64,000 nt of DNA from NCBI GenBank assembly GCA_030407005.1, contig JAUDYN010000001.1, forward strand, positions 1,240,001 to 1,304,000, read 5' to 3'. The notes beneath the pieces were generated by a model that was not told the DNA's origin, searched no databases, and worked only from the letters and a program-made list of their open reading frames with translations. Within the stretch, counting starts at the first letter, position 1, and the number at the start of each line of letters is the position of its first letter. The translations under genes were made by a program, and so were the position numbers. Source of the DNA: Desarmillaria ectypa. Taxonomy: Eukaryota > Basidiomycota > Agaricomycetes > Agaricales > Physalacriaceae. Shown piece by piece: positions 47,347 through 59,001 of the stretch.

Positions 47347-50093
47347 CTATTCATACAACTGTCCAGCGATCCGCTTAGAAATACTATCATACGCGGGAGG
47401 CACCTCTCCCATTATACTCTGCTGTCCCGAAACCAGTCGTTCATATAAAGTACTTTCATTCATTGCCTCCTCTGCCTGACGCAGTGACCGCATCGAGGTC
47501 AGATCCAATGGACTAGCCTCCACCGTCGATGCACTAGAATCGTCGGAAGAGTGACTAGAACAATTCCTTTCCAGCCCATTGAACGGTCCTGCAAGGTCGG
47601 GCGGGGGGTGAAGCTCGCGCTCGCGTTCCCTCTCCTTGTCCCGCGCCCGATCGAGAGACTGGTGCTGACACGGACACTGGACTGCGACAGAAGTGGGATC
47701 CTCAAAAGATTTCGAGTAATGTGGTAGAGATGACCATTCCGGGTTGCAACGACACTGATAACAAAAACAAAGGGTTACACCAGATACACAGCATCCAAAG
47801 GAAACGCTCACGGATAGGATCATGATTGGTGTCTGAACCACGATATCGAAGAGTTTCCGCCGCCCCGTCTTGGGATCAATTGCACTCGGGTCACCGCTTT
47901 CTACCCGAATAACACATTTCAGTGTGTGAGTAACACTGATATTGCTTCTTTTATTTTTGTTTGTGAAGTGTAGCATGCGGCAGGAGGTAGGAAGTGGTAG
48001 ATCATGCTGGAGTGTCCACGGTCCGGGTCCCATCCAGCTTGATGCGAGCTCCGACACATCGTCTTCAGGATTAACTAGAGCGTGCAAAGGCGAATTCTTA
48101 AAGGCGTCTATGTCGTCCGACTCCAAAGGTAGTATAGGACCTGTGCGCCGCCCTTCGTGCTTTATGCTGAGAAGCTGGACGTGGGTGATCGGATCTGCTC
48201 GCGCAACACGTTTGAAGTGTGCAAGATACTCCACTTTCTCTGTGCAACACGACGGAGATAAGTAAAAGACGACAGTGAGAACCGATAGTCCCAACCTTCG
48301 ATGAACACTGACAAACGGTGTATTTTTACCTTCGTGAGAGGCATCATAGTAAAAGAAATGGGAATTGTGCCACCGATATAGAAACTTCTGCCAGATATCG
48401 TGATAAGGTACTGCAATTGCTGGTCCCAATGGCGCTCCACGATGATATTCTCGGTGTCTTCGGTGTCCTCCTCGGTCGGACAAGACACGACGACGATCTC
48501 GCGCTGAGCGGACAGCTTAGTCTTGAAAGTCCCAGGACGGTGGACGTTTGCGGAGATAGTCCACGAAATGGAACCGAAATTACATTGTAGAGTGGGAGGT
48601 GCATTTCCAGGTATTGTGAATGATATCGGGTAGGTATATGTACCTGTGCACGTTCACACTAGGTATTGAGAATATGTTCAGTAATACGGACAAGGAAAAA
48701 GTTACCTGCTTTAAATTCTCGCCATCGCTCACCGTCAATCCTGTCGTCCGTGTCTGGCTTTAAGATATCCCCGATTACGCCAAGCGTCAGCCGTTCCTTT
48801 GACCAAGCCTTCTGTCTCGAGTGTGATCGTTCAACACTGTCATCGTGGGCGGTCAAGGACGGTTTGGCTTTCTCACGTGCCCGTCCTCTCGACGAATTCT
48901 CATCCAGATGGAAATCTCGCTCCGTCGAACGACTCCCAGCTCCAAACGGGCGTCTGTTTCTGGGTGAACTTGATCGTACAACATTCATTATGGCGTTGGA
49001 TACTGAAGAGAAACTGAAACTGGATACTTTTCTCCGACCACGGGATTCACTAGCACTCCGCGTGTCTGATAAGCTGGGAACTCGCAGTGGTGACAGCTGA
49101 GGAGAGTTTTGTGTCGTGTTGGGGCCGAACTCTGAGGGTTCGTCTATGCTCACACGTCTGGAACTCGATCCATCTCTCGAGACCGGTTGCCACGAACGCA
49201 GACTAGACGACGAAGAGTGGACGGTGGGTGGGTTTGGGGGTAAGACACGCGAAGGACCTTGTGAAAAAGATGACAACATTCGAGCATTGATAAAAGTAAG
49301 CCCACTCACTTCCTCTGCCACGACTCAGGTCAGCCCTCAAGGTGTTTCGCAAATCTATCAAGGTATTTGCAGGGTTCTCATCCACTGTCTCGAGATGTCC
49401 TGCAGAGTGTGCAGGGCTTATCATCGGACGTTCCACGGAGGGAGATGAATGTGGAGGTGTGTGTAGAGAGCCTGACGACGACGACGACGACGGTGCATGA
49501 AGTGAATATGGAGGAATGTCTGGCGGGATAGGTATATCTGTGTCGTATGATTGTGGATTTCGTCGGTATGAACTGTCAACACTAACGCGACGCTGCGCCC
49601 TTAGGTGTCGATCCGCATTTGCCGTATCTGCCATATAAAGAGCATCCTCGGAATGGCTGGCCTGGTCGAGATGGTCGTCGTCATATTCATCGAAAGCTTC
49701 ATCATTGTAGCCTATCAACCCGGGGCCAACGGACATAGTCCGACGGGGAGGCGGGCCGGCATTGAATAGCACGGTAGACACGGAGAAAACTTTGTTGTCC
49801 TCTGTGACATCTACCCGCCGGGCACCAAAACCTGGTATCAAAGAATTCAACATTGAACCGGTGCTTATCTAGAGTCTCGTACCTTCCGGCCATGCTGTAG
49901 AAGACGTGGCTTGGAGTTTGAGGTCGATACTGGTTATCTTGGTCGGTCTTGCCAGCTCGAGAATGAGCAAACCACGTAAAATGGAATGCCGTGCTTCACT
50001 GTTGGGATTTCTTTCAGACGAGACATCGGTCCTCAGAAATACGGCAGACTCAGTAAGGCGGATGCTGAGATTATTCTTTTTGATTCCATGCAT
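47347..50093 (-). CDS. Arrestin-related trafficking adaptor, LDB19/ART1-like
   Basis: Adaptor that recruits Rsp5-type ubiquitin ligase to plasma membrane transporters for endocytosis. From 50093 the arrestin N-lobe reads N-L-S-I-R-L-T-E-S-A-V-F-L and A-R-P-T-K-I-T-S-I-D-L-K-L (exon 50093-49883). The next exon starts at 49831 with R-R-V-D-V-T-E-D-N-K-V-F. A Ser-rich disordered insert (about 49650-48720) follows. The arrestin C-lobe has I-S-W-T-I-S-A-N-V-H-R-P-G-T-F, V-E-R-H-W-D-Q-Q-L-Q-Y-L, I-P-I-S-F-T, then G-R-R-K-L-F-D-I-V-V-Q-T-P-I-M-I-L-S-C-R-C-N-P-E-W, an LDB19 signature. A P-P-A-Y motif near the C-terminus (E-V-P-P-A-Y-D) fits Rsp5 WW binding. About six exons. The TRK transporter nearby is a conceivable client type, but no link is shown. 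Confidence 0.85.
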
Positions 50094-53000
50094 AGACTTT
50101 TAGAAGCAGGCCCAACGAAGGGCAAGGGGAGTGGCAAAGCTGTAGAGCAAGGCGGATGGCGGTCCAAAATAACGCGAACTGGTTGGTCGATAGGAGACAA
50201 AGCATTTTATGTTTTAGCCACGTGCTTCGGGAATAATACCTAAGCCGCTACAAGATCCGGCTGGCAGTTGAAGGAAGTTCCTCGCCTTGGGAATGGCGCG
50301 ATTCTGAAACATTTGCCGGTCAGTCGAGACTCTGCTATTCGCACATATTTGCCGTTCCTGGCGTAATACAATCAAGAAATCCTTTAAACTGAAGGTATCA
50401 CCGTTATTGGCCCGCTTAAAACTGCTTGACTGTGCGTGTCTCCTTGTGGTTTTGGCAATGGGCACGCAGTAAGGTTGAGGAGGCTCCGGCGTTCCGTATT
50501 TGCTTTGTACCCGCTGTCGAAATCCTCGCCGAAAGTTGAAACGCCGCCCATATTGCTGGATTAGCCATATGCAAGTCTCCAAGAAACATGCGCATGGCTG
50601 CGTGGTGAGATGGTGTGTGGGCTCAATGAACTTCCAAGGCTTTTGCCGAACATCGCACCACCCTTATACTTCGACGCGAACAATCATATTGCATTGTACC
50701 TTGAGTGTTAGGACTGGGTGGTTCTAACTTTCAAGACTGCTGCAGTACTCACAGCTATCGATCGTATATGGGTGCTCGAAACAATGTCATATCTAGCCGG
50801 TTCTTTTATTAACCACCAGATATCCTCAATACAAGTAGATCTGGTGGCCGACTGAATCAAATTTCCCTTCATGTGGTTACGAAGATTCTGGGCCTGAAAT
50901 GATTAGAATGTAAGGTGCATTATCGTGAGAAAGGCTAATGCTAGGAGACTCACTGTCTTCCGGAACTGGAACAACGGCCAAGACTCGCAACATCTCATCA
51001 TTAATGGCCGATGTTTGCATGTGCCAGCTCAAGGCGTAGTCGCCACGTACCAAATAGGTAAACGGGTGCTGGCAATGGAGGTGAAGGATGCGCGAACCCG
51101 ACAAACGTGCATAAAGATCGGAAGTCAGACGGATCAGCGAGTTGAGAGCCCAGATGGCTATTAGCCGAAAAATAGTGAAGAGGCATACGTCAGGCCCTGG
51201 GAACTTGTTGCAAGGAACTAGAGTGATGGCACATCGTTGTCCCACTTTACGTCCTTTGTCGATTCGAGAACCTGGGAGTAGTGGAAACTGAGGGCAGGTG
51301 ACAGGTGAACCGAAGGAGCCCGTTCGATACCTATCGAGATCACAGCCCACGAGTACTAACCTGTGGAATACGAGAAATTGGACGAGATTGGTGTTGAGGT
51401 CCTTGGTGGTAGCCAAGGTTAGTCAAGAAGGTCAGTACGGAGGCGAAACTTGATCCGAGTTCGGGGTTAAGGTAAAAGAGTGCACAATCAAATGCGTTCT
51501 TCGTGTTCTGACGCTCTTGCGTGTAGCTACTGACCGACTATATTCCGGCGCTTTCAAGGGGAGTTCAGCAAGGGATCTGTGAAAATTTTAGTCTTCCAGA
51601 CATAATGAGGGGATGAACAGGGTACTAAGAAAGCAGGACGGCGTCTACTGACCCCTCTGAACCTAACTATGACAACACGGGGTTTGCACCGACTACAGAT
51701 GTCCCCCAAATACTCAAACCCTCGCTGAACTTTCATTTGGGGTCTGATTTAGGATCATCTCCGCTAACTCGCTCTCATCTTGTTCGCCAAGCTAATGGAA
51801 CATTTAATTATTACTGTAGCTTTTCGCGAACAAGAATTTCTGGCACCTGAAATGGCATGGTAGGATTCAGACCCGAACCGCGGTACAAAGTACGCAGAAA
51901 ACTTACAGCTCGACTACATATTATACTTGTTACATTCAGAGATATCGGCAGTAGCGAATGCGCGTCGAAACTGTGCGGATAAGTTACCGGGGGGGAGGGG
52001 AAAAAAAACGCCTTGTTTACGCCCGATAACGCATTTCGTTGTGCTTCGCACCCAGAGCACGCTACTCTATGCGTCACTCTGGTGTGATATTGTTGCGTAT
52101 CTTGGGCTCGGCGTGTTGCACTTCGCATCTTCGATTTCCTTTTGGCTTTATACGATAACCAAGATCTGCCCAGGAAAAAGGCAACCGTTTCTGAGATATG
52201 CTCTGATAAAAAGGTTTTAGTACTTTTGTATATAACGGATGACAAGTTCTCGTCACTGACAGTATCAGGATGCAACCAAGCAGATCCAAGAGTTGGCTTT
52301 TGATCGCCCGAGTTGCACGAATATACCACGGTACCACCACGCAATTGCTTTTTTCTTAAAGTGATCCGAGCAGGCATTTGCCATGGAGGTGAAGGTGGAG
52401 GTGAGTTACGATGTCGTAAATTGACCAAGGAGCTTTTCTTTAATAAATACCGGGAACCCACTTCACCGCCGAGCCATCCTCCACCGTGATGAGTCGTCCA
52501 TATTCGGGACCGCCGAATGTCAGAACCACAATTCTACAATTTTACGATACTATACAGGTCCTGCCTTGACAACGACTCACACGCGGCCAAGAGGGAAAGC
52601 GGTCGATAGGGTGACTCCTACGGCATCTAGTCGCGTGCATCCTGACGGTACGAGATGTGCTGGTTACAGTTTGCGTTATCTCCTAGTAATCTATATCCAC
52701 TCGCCCAGGGGAATCTGCACCCGAGGGAGTACGTGATGAACGAAAGTCGACAGAAAATCATCCAACGGTACTCTGCAGATGTCAAAAATATGTTTAAGTT
52801 CCTCAATGAGGGTCGCTCAGACTGGAGTCGTCAAGAACGAAAAGATTAGTGCTGAAGTAGCTGGAAGAAATTATGCATGGTCAGTTTAATTCAAGCATTG
52901 CCTCGTGGAGGAGGAAGATGTTCATGATGAGGGTTCGGAGTGAGACGATTGCAGTCACGTTGTCGTGACATCAACCAGTTATCGCTTATCGAAGCCACTA

Positions 53001-53548
53001 GTATTTTGATAGCATCGACGTCTTTCCTCGACTTCCCCTCTTCCCAAGCAGGGTCTGACCCGGCGTGCACGGGCACCCGTATTGACAACCTCCGCCAGCC
53101 CACGGGGGTGGAAGGATATCGACTTTTGTTTCCTTGCCAACGAGTATTAACGTCGCTGGTTGGGTAACATCCATGTATACCTACTCCTCGCTGAGCCTGG
53201 TTCTCCTGCTCGACATTATCTAGTTCACTCAGGCTGCCCACTATGCCCGTCCTCCGTATCTGCTCTAGCCTTGTGGAGAATTAATTTGGACCTTCTTGAA
53301 ATTCTCCGGAAGTGAACTTACGCGGTATCAGCGACGTACGTGTACGTTACTGTGATCGTAATTCTTCTCGTCCAATCAGAGCGTGAGCACGGATACTGGC
53401 AGGGAAAAGGCTGGCTGTCGTGAGCAAGCTTCTCCTCATTCCCTTCCTTTGCACAGGCCAAAAACCCAACGACGCGTCGGTTGCCTTCACCTGCTCTGTC
53501 CTCTCTGTTTTTTGTCTCTTTCTTTACAAAACTTCGACGACGTGCAGT
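50094..53548. other. Long region without a confident gene (3.4 kb)
   Basis: Several minus-strand frames exceed 120 codons (50214-50582, 50877-51416, 51811-52461), but none has a recognised domain or convincing ATG context. The longest opens with GTG. The peptide at 50880-51120 (L-V-R-G-D-Y-A-L-S-W-H-M ... V-L-A-V-V-P-V-P-E-D) has a regular hydrophobic pattern and could be a relic of an F-box- or propeller-type gene. A G8 run near 51991 and an A8 run follow each other. The promoter of the arrestin gene lies at the left edge. Confidence 0.35.
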
Positions 53549-54311
53549 ATGCGTGCCTTCGTTGCTGGGCTTATCTCCGTTGTAAGTTTCTCTTGTCGCG
53601 TTGCTGCACGTTGTTTTATCCCCATTTTGCAGTTGACCGTTGCATGCACCGTGCTTGCTGAGAACATCGTGATTACTGTAGGTCACAATACGACAAACAA
53701 TGCCAGTGCGGTATTCCAGCCACAGAGCGTGACTGCAAAGCTCAACGATACTGTCGTCTTTAACTGTTCGTAATTGCTTTATATTGAAGGCTCGTGTCGT
53801 ATGCTGAAGATATCCCAGTTACGGAGGGAAATCACACCGTCACCCAATCTCTTTTCTATGCACCATGTATTCCAGCCAACGGCGCCAACAACACTATCAA
53901 CGGGTTTGATTCGGGCTTTCGTGACACGGTCAACGGCACTGCGATTACCATCCTTACTGTCCCTATCACTACCGACATTGAAAACCAAACACTGTGGTTT
54001 TTCGACTACAACACCTGTGGCGAAGGAGGCGTTGGTGCTATTAATGTCAATGAGAGTAGCTCAGAAACGTTAGACGGATTTGAGGTATGCCCATCCCATT
54101 CAATATTCCATACTGAGTTAACCCGGAATTATAGCGTAACGCTATTCGTCTTAATGGTTCAGCTTCTTCTACGTCTTCTAGCATGAGTCGAACTTCGACG
54201 TCAGCATCTTCCTCATCAACGGGACAGTCGGGTTCCAACGATGCCCAGCGCAGTGTTGTATTTGTAGGAGCGGCGATGATCCCCGTTATTTTGTTATCGG
54301 TGTTCCTTTAG
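53549..54311 (+). CDS. Secreted Ser-rich cupredoxin-like, GPI-type surface protein
   Basis: Exons 53549-53581, 53633-53765, 53819-54084 and 54135-54311 give 202 aa. A signal peptide (M-R-A-F-V-A-G-L-I-S-V-L-T-V-A-C-T-V-L-A) is followed by E-N-I-V-I-T-V-G-H-N ... F-Q-P-Q-S-V-T-A-K-L-N-D-T-V-V-F-N-F and G-N-H-T-V-T-Q-S, the first half of the fungal extracellular cupredoxin fold. N-x-S/T sites are frequent. The tail is S/T-rich (S-S-T-S-S-S-M-S-R-T-S-T) and ends in a hydrophobic segment (V-V-F-V-G-A-A-M-I-P-V-I-L-L-S-V-F-L), as in GPI-anchored proteins. The second metal-site motif (usually Y-C ... H-C) is replaced by F-D-Y-N-T-C-G-E-G-G, so copper binding is doubtful. Confidence 0.78.
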
Positions 54312-54716
54312 ACCGATACGGGGCCGATTGGATGCATGCTTATTGAAAATGTTTTTCTTGTCAGACCGTGATGCTTTATTTATTCAAACGATTGAATCAC
54401 GATTTTTTGCTTTCCTTCAATGGTATCCTGATACCTGCTCATCATCAACATCTGTGATCTGCTCATAATTATTGTACCCTGTCCTGCAGTTTTGTGTTAG
54501 AATACTGCTATTGATTTTGGTTCCTTTTTTACCTTTGCCCAGGCACAGCCACGATCCCTCGTGAACAGCATTATGTTATCACTCATAATGGACCTTACCG
54601 AGGGCCGATGACAATATCTTACCCGGCGGTGTTTTGTTGTTAGGCGCTGCTACAACTCCCCATGATCATCTCCTTGTCTTCCGGCCACTACCACCATTCC
54701 CCTTTCTGCCGGTGTT
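54312..54716. other. Spacer, 3' flank and promoter
   Basis: About 400 bp between co-directional genes. No frame of interest. Confidence 0.4.
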
Positions 54717-57700
54717 ATGCCCGTCAATATTCTCACCGCCCAAGCAGGCCTCCGGGTTGGGCCTCTGCTACTTGAGACGCTCGTGAAGCATTACTTTGAC
54801 CGGATCACCAAGGACGCGCTCAAGAAGACGGAGGTCAAACTGAGGCGCGATGAACTTTTATACGATCAGGCCTTTAGTATTATCAAGGTGCGCTGTCGTC
54901 ATTTTTTGCGCTCCGAGATCCAGCTGAAATGATTTTGGCAGATGTTCTTGGAGGTAGCAACGTAGTGAGTCAATACACCGCCCCTTCTGTGCTCGCGGAT
55001 AACAAGGGATATTAGCCATACTGTAGAGGAAGTCCAAGGTTGGTTACTCTGTTCCAATGGATAGTATTCATTCCAATCCCGGCTCCGTTCTAGGCTTTGG
55101 AAATACACGGACGCCGTCTCCTCCCTGGGTACGCGTTGTACGAGTGCTAGTGCCGATGTCATGCTGTGATGAAGCAGCTACATATCTTGTTCAGGCGTTA
55201 GGTGGTGAGGAAATTGCACGGCATGTTGTAGGTGGGGTCAAGTGGTGGCAGGTGCGAGGTATCAGTGGGTATGTTCTCTACTCATTGCTCTTTGGATCTT
55301 ACATTGAACATGAATTTAGCGTTGATGGTCAGTGGATAACTGCGAAGAAGGACTGGCGAGAGGCCAAGAGGCGGTACAAGATGCAGCAGAAATCTAAACC
55401 TGACGTTGACTCGGTGCCGGAGACAGGTGAATCAGCGACTTATGACAAAGATATGGATGAAATGCGTTGTATTCTATATCTCCACGGAGGTGATTATAGA
55501 CGCGCCTCTTCAAGTTTTTGTTGTCCTCATCTCCCCATAGGTGGATACTATTTTGGAAGCGTAGACCAAGAGAGGCGAGGCACACTTTTAATTCAGACAC
55601 AACCGTCCTTACGTTCTGCTATAGATACAGCATTCAGCGGCATGCTCGTAAAATTAATGGTCGTGTATTCGGTGAGACCAAATTCTAAAGCCCTGCTTCG
55701 TTGGTTGCTCACCATCTGTCAGCCGTAAATTATCGTTTAGCCCCCCAATACCCATTCCCTTGCGCACTTCAAGACGTGTTAGCTGCCTGTAGGCCATACA
55801 ATTCTTTCATATCCCTATGTCCTGACCACTCGGCAGACTTATACTTAATAAACCCACCCCCGGATGCTCAGCATCGTCCGGTCAAGCCATCACATATAGT
55901 TGTCGCCGGAGATTCGGCGGGAGGTGGCATATCTTTAGCGCTGCTTCAAGTCATTCGGGATAGCGGACTACCTATGCCTGCAGGGGGTGTTTTGATATCG
56001 CCTTGGTGCGAGTAAGTCCCATTTTCCGTCATACTCTGTATTCGTGCTAATATCTCCTAGTTTGACGCATTCATTTCCGAGCATTCACCTCAATACGGAC
56101 ACCGATATCATTCCTAAGTATGGGTTGTCTCTCCAGAAGCCCAGTGCGCTTTGGCCACCCCCATCCCAGGAAATGACGCGAATTGTGCACGCTTCTCTTC
56201 GCTCCCGTATACGACAAGCATTTAAGATGGATCCGCATGAGTCCAACACGTCAGTGACGATCATCAGCGGGCCTAGATGTACTTCAGCTTCCGGAATGCC
56301 TGTAGATGTCGGTGCAACGGCACCCCTCCCTTCGCTGGACTCAGGGAGTCAAACGATCAACATGACTACGGCATCTGGAGACGTGCTCAAGATTGATCAA
56401 CAAGTGCATATGTATGCGCAGAATAGCCTTTTAGGCCACCCCCTTGTCAGCCCGGCCATGTCATACTTGGGAGGACTACCGCCTCTGTTTTTTATTGACA
56501 GCGAGAAAGAGGTTTTACGTGACGAGATAATTTACGCGTCAGCCGCCTTACTCTGTTTTTATTTTGCGTCTTACCCAGACTTTGCCAGCGCTCATAAGGC
56601 AGCATACCCAGAGAAATATCCCATTAGGGAGGACATTCGAGATTCATATCCACCACTCAAAGGTATTGAATCACGGCATAAGGCCACGCGCGTACACCTA
56701 CAGGTTTATGATGGTAAAATCGCTGCAGTGGTACTACCAGTATCTAATTCCTTGTTTAGATGCTGCTCACACTTTGCCCGTTCTGTTCTCATTTACTACC
56801 CCGGGAAAGTTTTGCTATCGTGCCATCGCCTCATTCTGCAAGTCTGTTACCGGAATGAACCAAACTCCCCAAACTCCCATTGACGGATCGTTCACTATTC
56901 CGAGCCCGCCGCACACGCCTATGCGCAATACGTTCTCTACAACCAATTTGCTATCTCCGCAAAAACGAGAGCCGGTGACCCGTATATCTTCAACGACACT
57001 TTCATCCACACCTCCCGAGATGACTGAAGACGAAAGAGACTTCTCCCCCAGTCAACCGCAGAAGAGATCGTTGCGACGAGCATTTTCCGAGTCTATACGG
57101 AAACGATCAATGTCTCATGTCTGGAATAAGCATCACGGAATGCATCCTTTGTCGTCTGCTGAGCATGCCAATGGTGACACGTTAAATGGAAACGGCGATT
57201 TTCTCAAGAAGGACAGTTCGTCTAGTGATGTAGCCGGTCCGCGCTTCCACCGCCACCATGCCTCTTTGCCTCCTGGGGAAGGAGAACGAATGGCCGGGGA
57301 TCCTGCCGTTTATGCGGAAACTTTTGTATGTTCAGTTCTCATTAGTTGCTGGGTTTCTTTATCTTATTATCTCTTCCCAAGGACGATCCGGATTGGGAGG
57401 GTATCATGATTCGTGAGCGCGTATCCACCCAAGGCGTCATACGGCCGCTAGAGCCAGAATCCGAGCTTGACGCTCTGAAAGTCCCCGTCGAGTTCATGGG
57501 CACCATATCCGAACTCGCCGCTCGGCGGTTCATCGAAGGCCAGGCCAAGTTTGACAAGAAATTCTCCCATGCGGTCAAAGCCATCGAAAAGCACCGGATA
57601 GATAATCTCAAGCGGGCCAAGAAGGATACGATCCGGAATATTGCTGTTCTGCAGCATTCCTTGGAGAGTGAGGAGAAGATTGAGGGAGACAAGAGGATCA

Positions 57701-58065
57701 AGGATGGCTTGTTGGAGGCTTCGGGGAGCTGGAGCTGGGCTTGGGCGCTTGATGCGGGAGAGACGCCTCCTCCGAGTAGTATTGTGTCGAGGCGAGATAC
57801 GGATGAGGCAAGGCGGCTAGCAAAGATTGCGGACCAGGCGGTGTTTCCTGGGGAACATACTGTTACGGGTAATAATCTGTGGCAGGTGTTGGTCAACTTT
57901 TTGACTGTGACGCCAGACAAGGAGAAGGAGAAGGGACACGAGCATGGAAAAGAGCCGACTCCCCGGAGAAGAACGTCGTTGTTCGCCAAGTTTGCTCCCT
58001 CGTCGCAGGAGAAGGTGCCAGAGGCAGGGTCTGCCACTTACGCAAGCTTGATGAACGGGAAATAG
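54717..58065 (+). CDS. Hormone-sensitive-lipase-like alpha/beta hydrolase, about 1000 aa class
   Basis: Esterase or lipase of the alpha/beta-hydrolase-3 (HSL) family. Early exons are 54717-54887, 54942-54961, 55016-55038 and 55094 onward. Conserved elements: F-G-N-T-R-T-P-S-P-P-W-V-R, the oxyanion motif H-G-G-G-Y-Y-F-G-S (rebuilt over an intron at 55491-55542), V-D-Q-E-R|Y-S-I-Q-R-H-A-R-K-I-N-G-R-V-F (across a GC-AG intron, 55575-55624), A-V-N-Y-R-L-A-P-Q-Y-P-F-P-C, and the nucleophile elbow G-D-S-A-G-G near 55910. The acid region is L-F-F-I-D-S-E-K-E-V-L-R-D-E, and the probable catalytic His block is D-A-A-H-T-L-P-V-L. The C-terminal 350 residues are Ser- and Lys/Glu-rich and unlike the catalytic core. 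At least ten introns. Confidence 0.85.
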
Positions 58066-58329
58066 GTGTATCTATTTGCTATCATTTCTGACTTGTAGTT
58101 GTACAACTAACGATAAATTCTCGAGTGGTGGTCGACCAAACTGATCGAATCGTCTTGGTCAGCAACTACTACTTAGCGATTTCCTTGGAGCAGGTCATTC
58201 CGCGCCATCTGTGCCTCATAGTTGAATTTTCCTTGGAATCTGTGCAGAATTGCTAGCAGTCCCCTCGTTCAATATTGCGACGGAGAGTTCGGGTGGATCT
58301 GGATGCTAGCTACAATAATTACATGTGTT
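58066..58329. other. 3' flank of the HSL-like gene
   Basis: No coding feature seen. It borders the inverted hydrolase fragment. Confidence 0.4.
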
Positions 58330-58576
58330 TCATAGTATCCATACTTGCGCGCTATGCTATCCAAGTGTCTACGCATCGATATCCGACAAGACAAGATGGC
58401 TGTCATGCTTCCCACCAGTGTGGATCGTATGATGCCCGACATTACGATCCACAGGTTCCTTCAATGCAAGGATCTCCATCTCTGGGTGGTAGCTCATGTC
58501 ATGTCCGGGAAAACCTGACCATGGTACCCTCATTCTCAGCAAATACCATACCAATCGGCCAAAGGGGAATCTCCAG
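58330..58576 (-). pseudogene. Inverted fragment of the CocE/NonD hydrolase 3' end
   Basis: Reverse complement of this stretch closely matches 27871-28118: E-I-P-L-W-P-I-G, then (one frame over) H-D-M-S-Y, L-K-E-P-V-D-R-N-V-G-H-H-T-I-H-T-G-G-K-H-D-S-H-L-V-L, the stop, and about 40 bases of 3' flank. The frame shifts near 58530, so it is dead. It holds no hydrolase core. The match ends abruptly at 58576. It is a dispersed duplicate in the opposite orientation, about 30 kb from its partner. Confidence 0.85.
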
Positions 58577-59001
58577 GATGTAGACTAACTTGTGATGTTT
58601 TTTCCTGGTAAGCTGTCTTTATTATATACTCGCGGAACTGCGTATATGTGATTTGATACGCGATGCCGGTTTCCTTTGAGATAATCTGATGATACAAGCC
58701 CCGATGTAATGCAATATGTATTGGATATGTTCAATTGATACATCATACACATCACGCTAAATCGACCTTAAACAAGCTGGAAACTATCGAAAACCCGACT
58801 CCAAATCAGATCATCATGTGTAGGATTTCCGTCAACTACCACGCGTGCCACGATTCTCACGCTACCTCAAGCCCTACTTTTGAAGATGAAAAAGGTTCCG
58901 CGGCTGACACTACTATGCACCGGTCCGGCTACTAAGAAAACCGAGGTAGGCCCGCATAATGACCGAGGTACGCTGCTATCTGATACTTTTCTTTTGTACT
59001 C
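58577..59001. other. Upstream region of the APH-like gene
   Basis: No supported gene. A short frame at 58735-58935 has no motif. Confidence 0.4.

Noticed and set aside
47347..48483. Single 378-codon minus frame as a complete gene
   Set aside because: Its first about 80 codons read across an intron of the arrestin gene; the conserved C-lobe lies in the neighbouring frame before a splice, so it is only the 3' part of a larger gene.
51811..52461. Minus-strand 216-codon frame
   Set aside because: Opens with GTG, shows no domain or splice context; left as unassigned.
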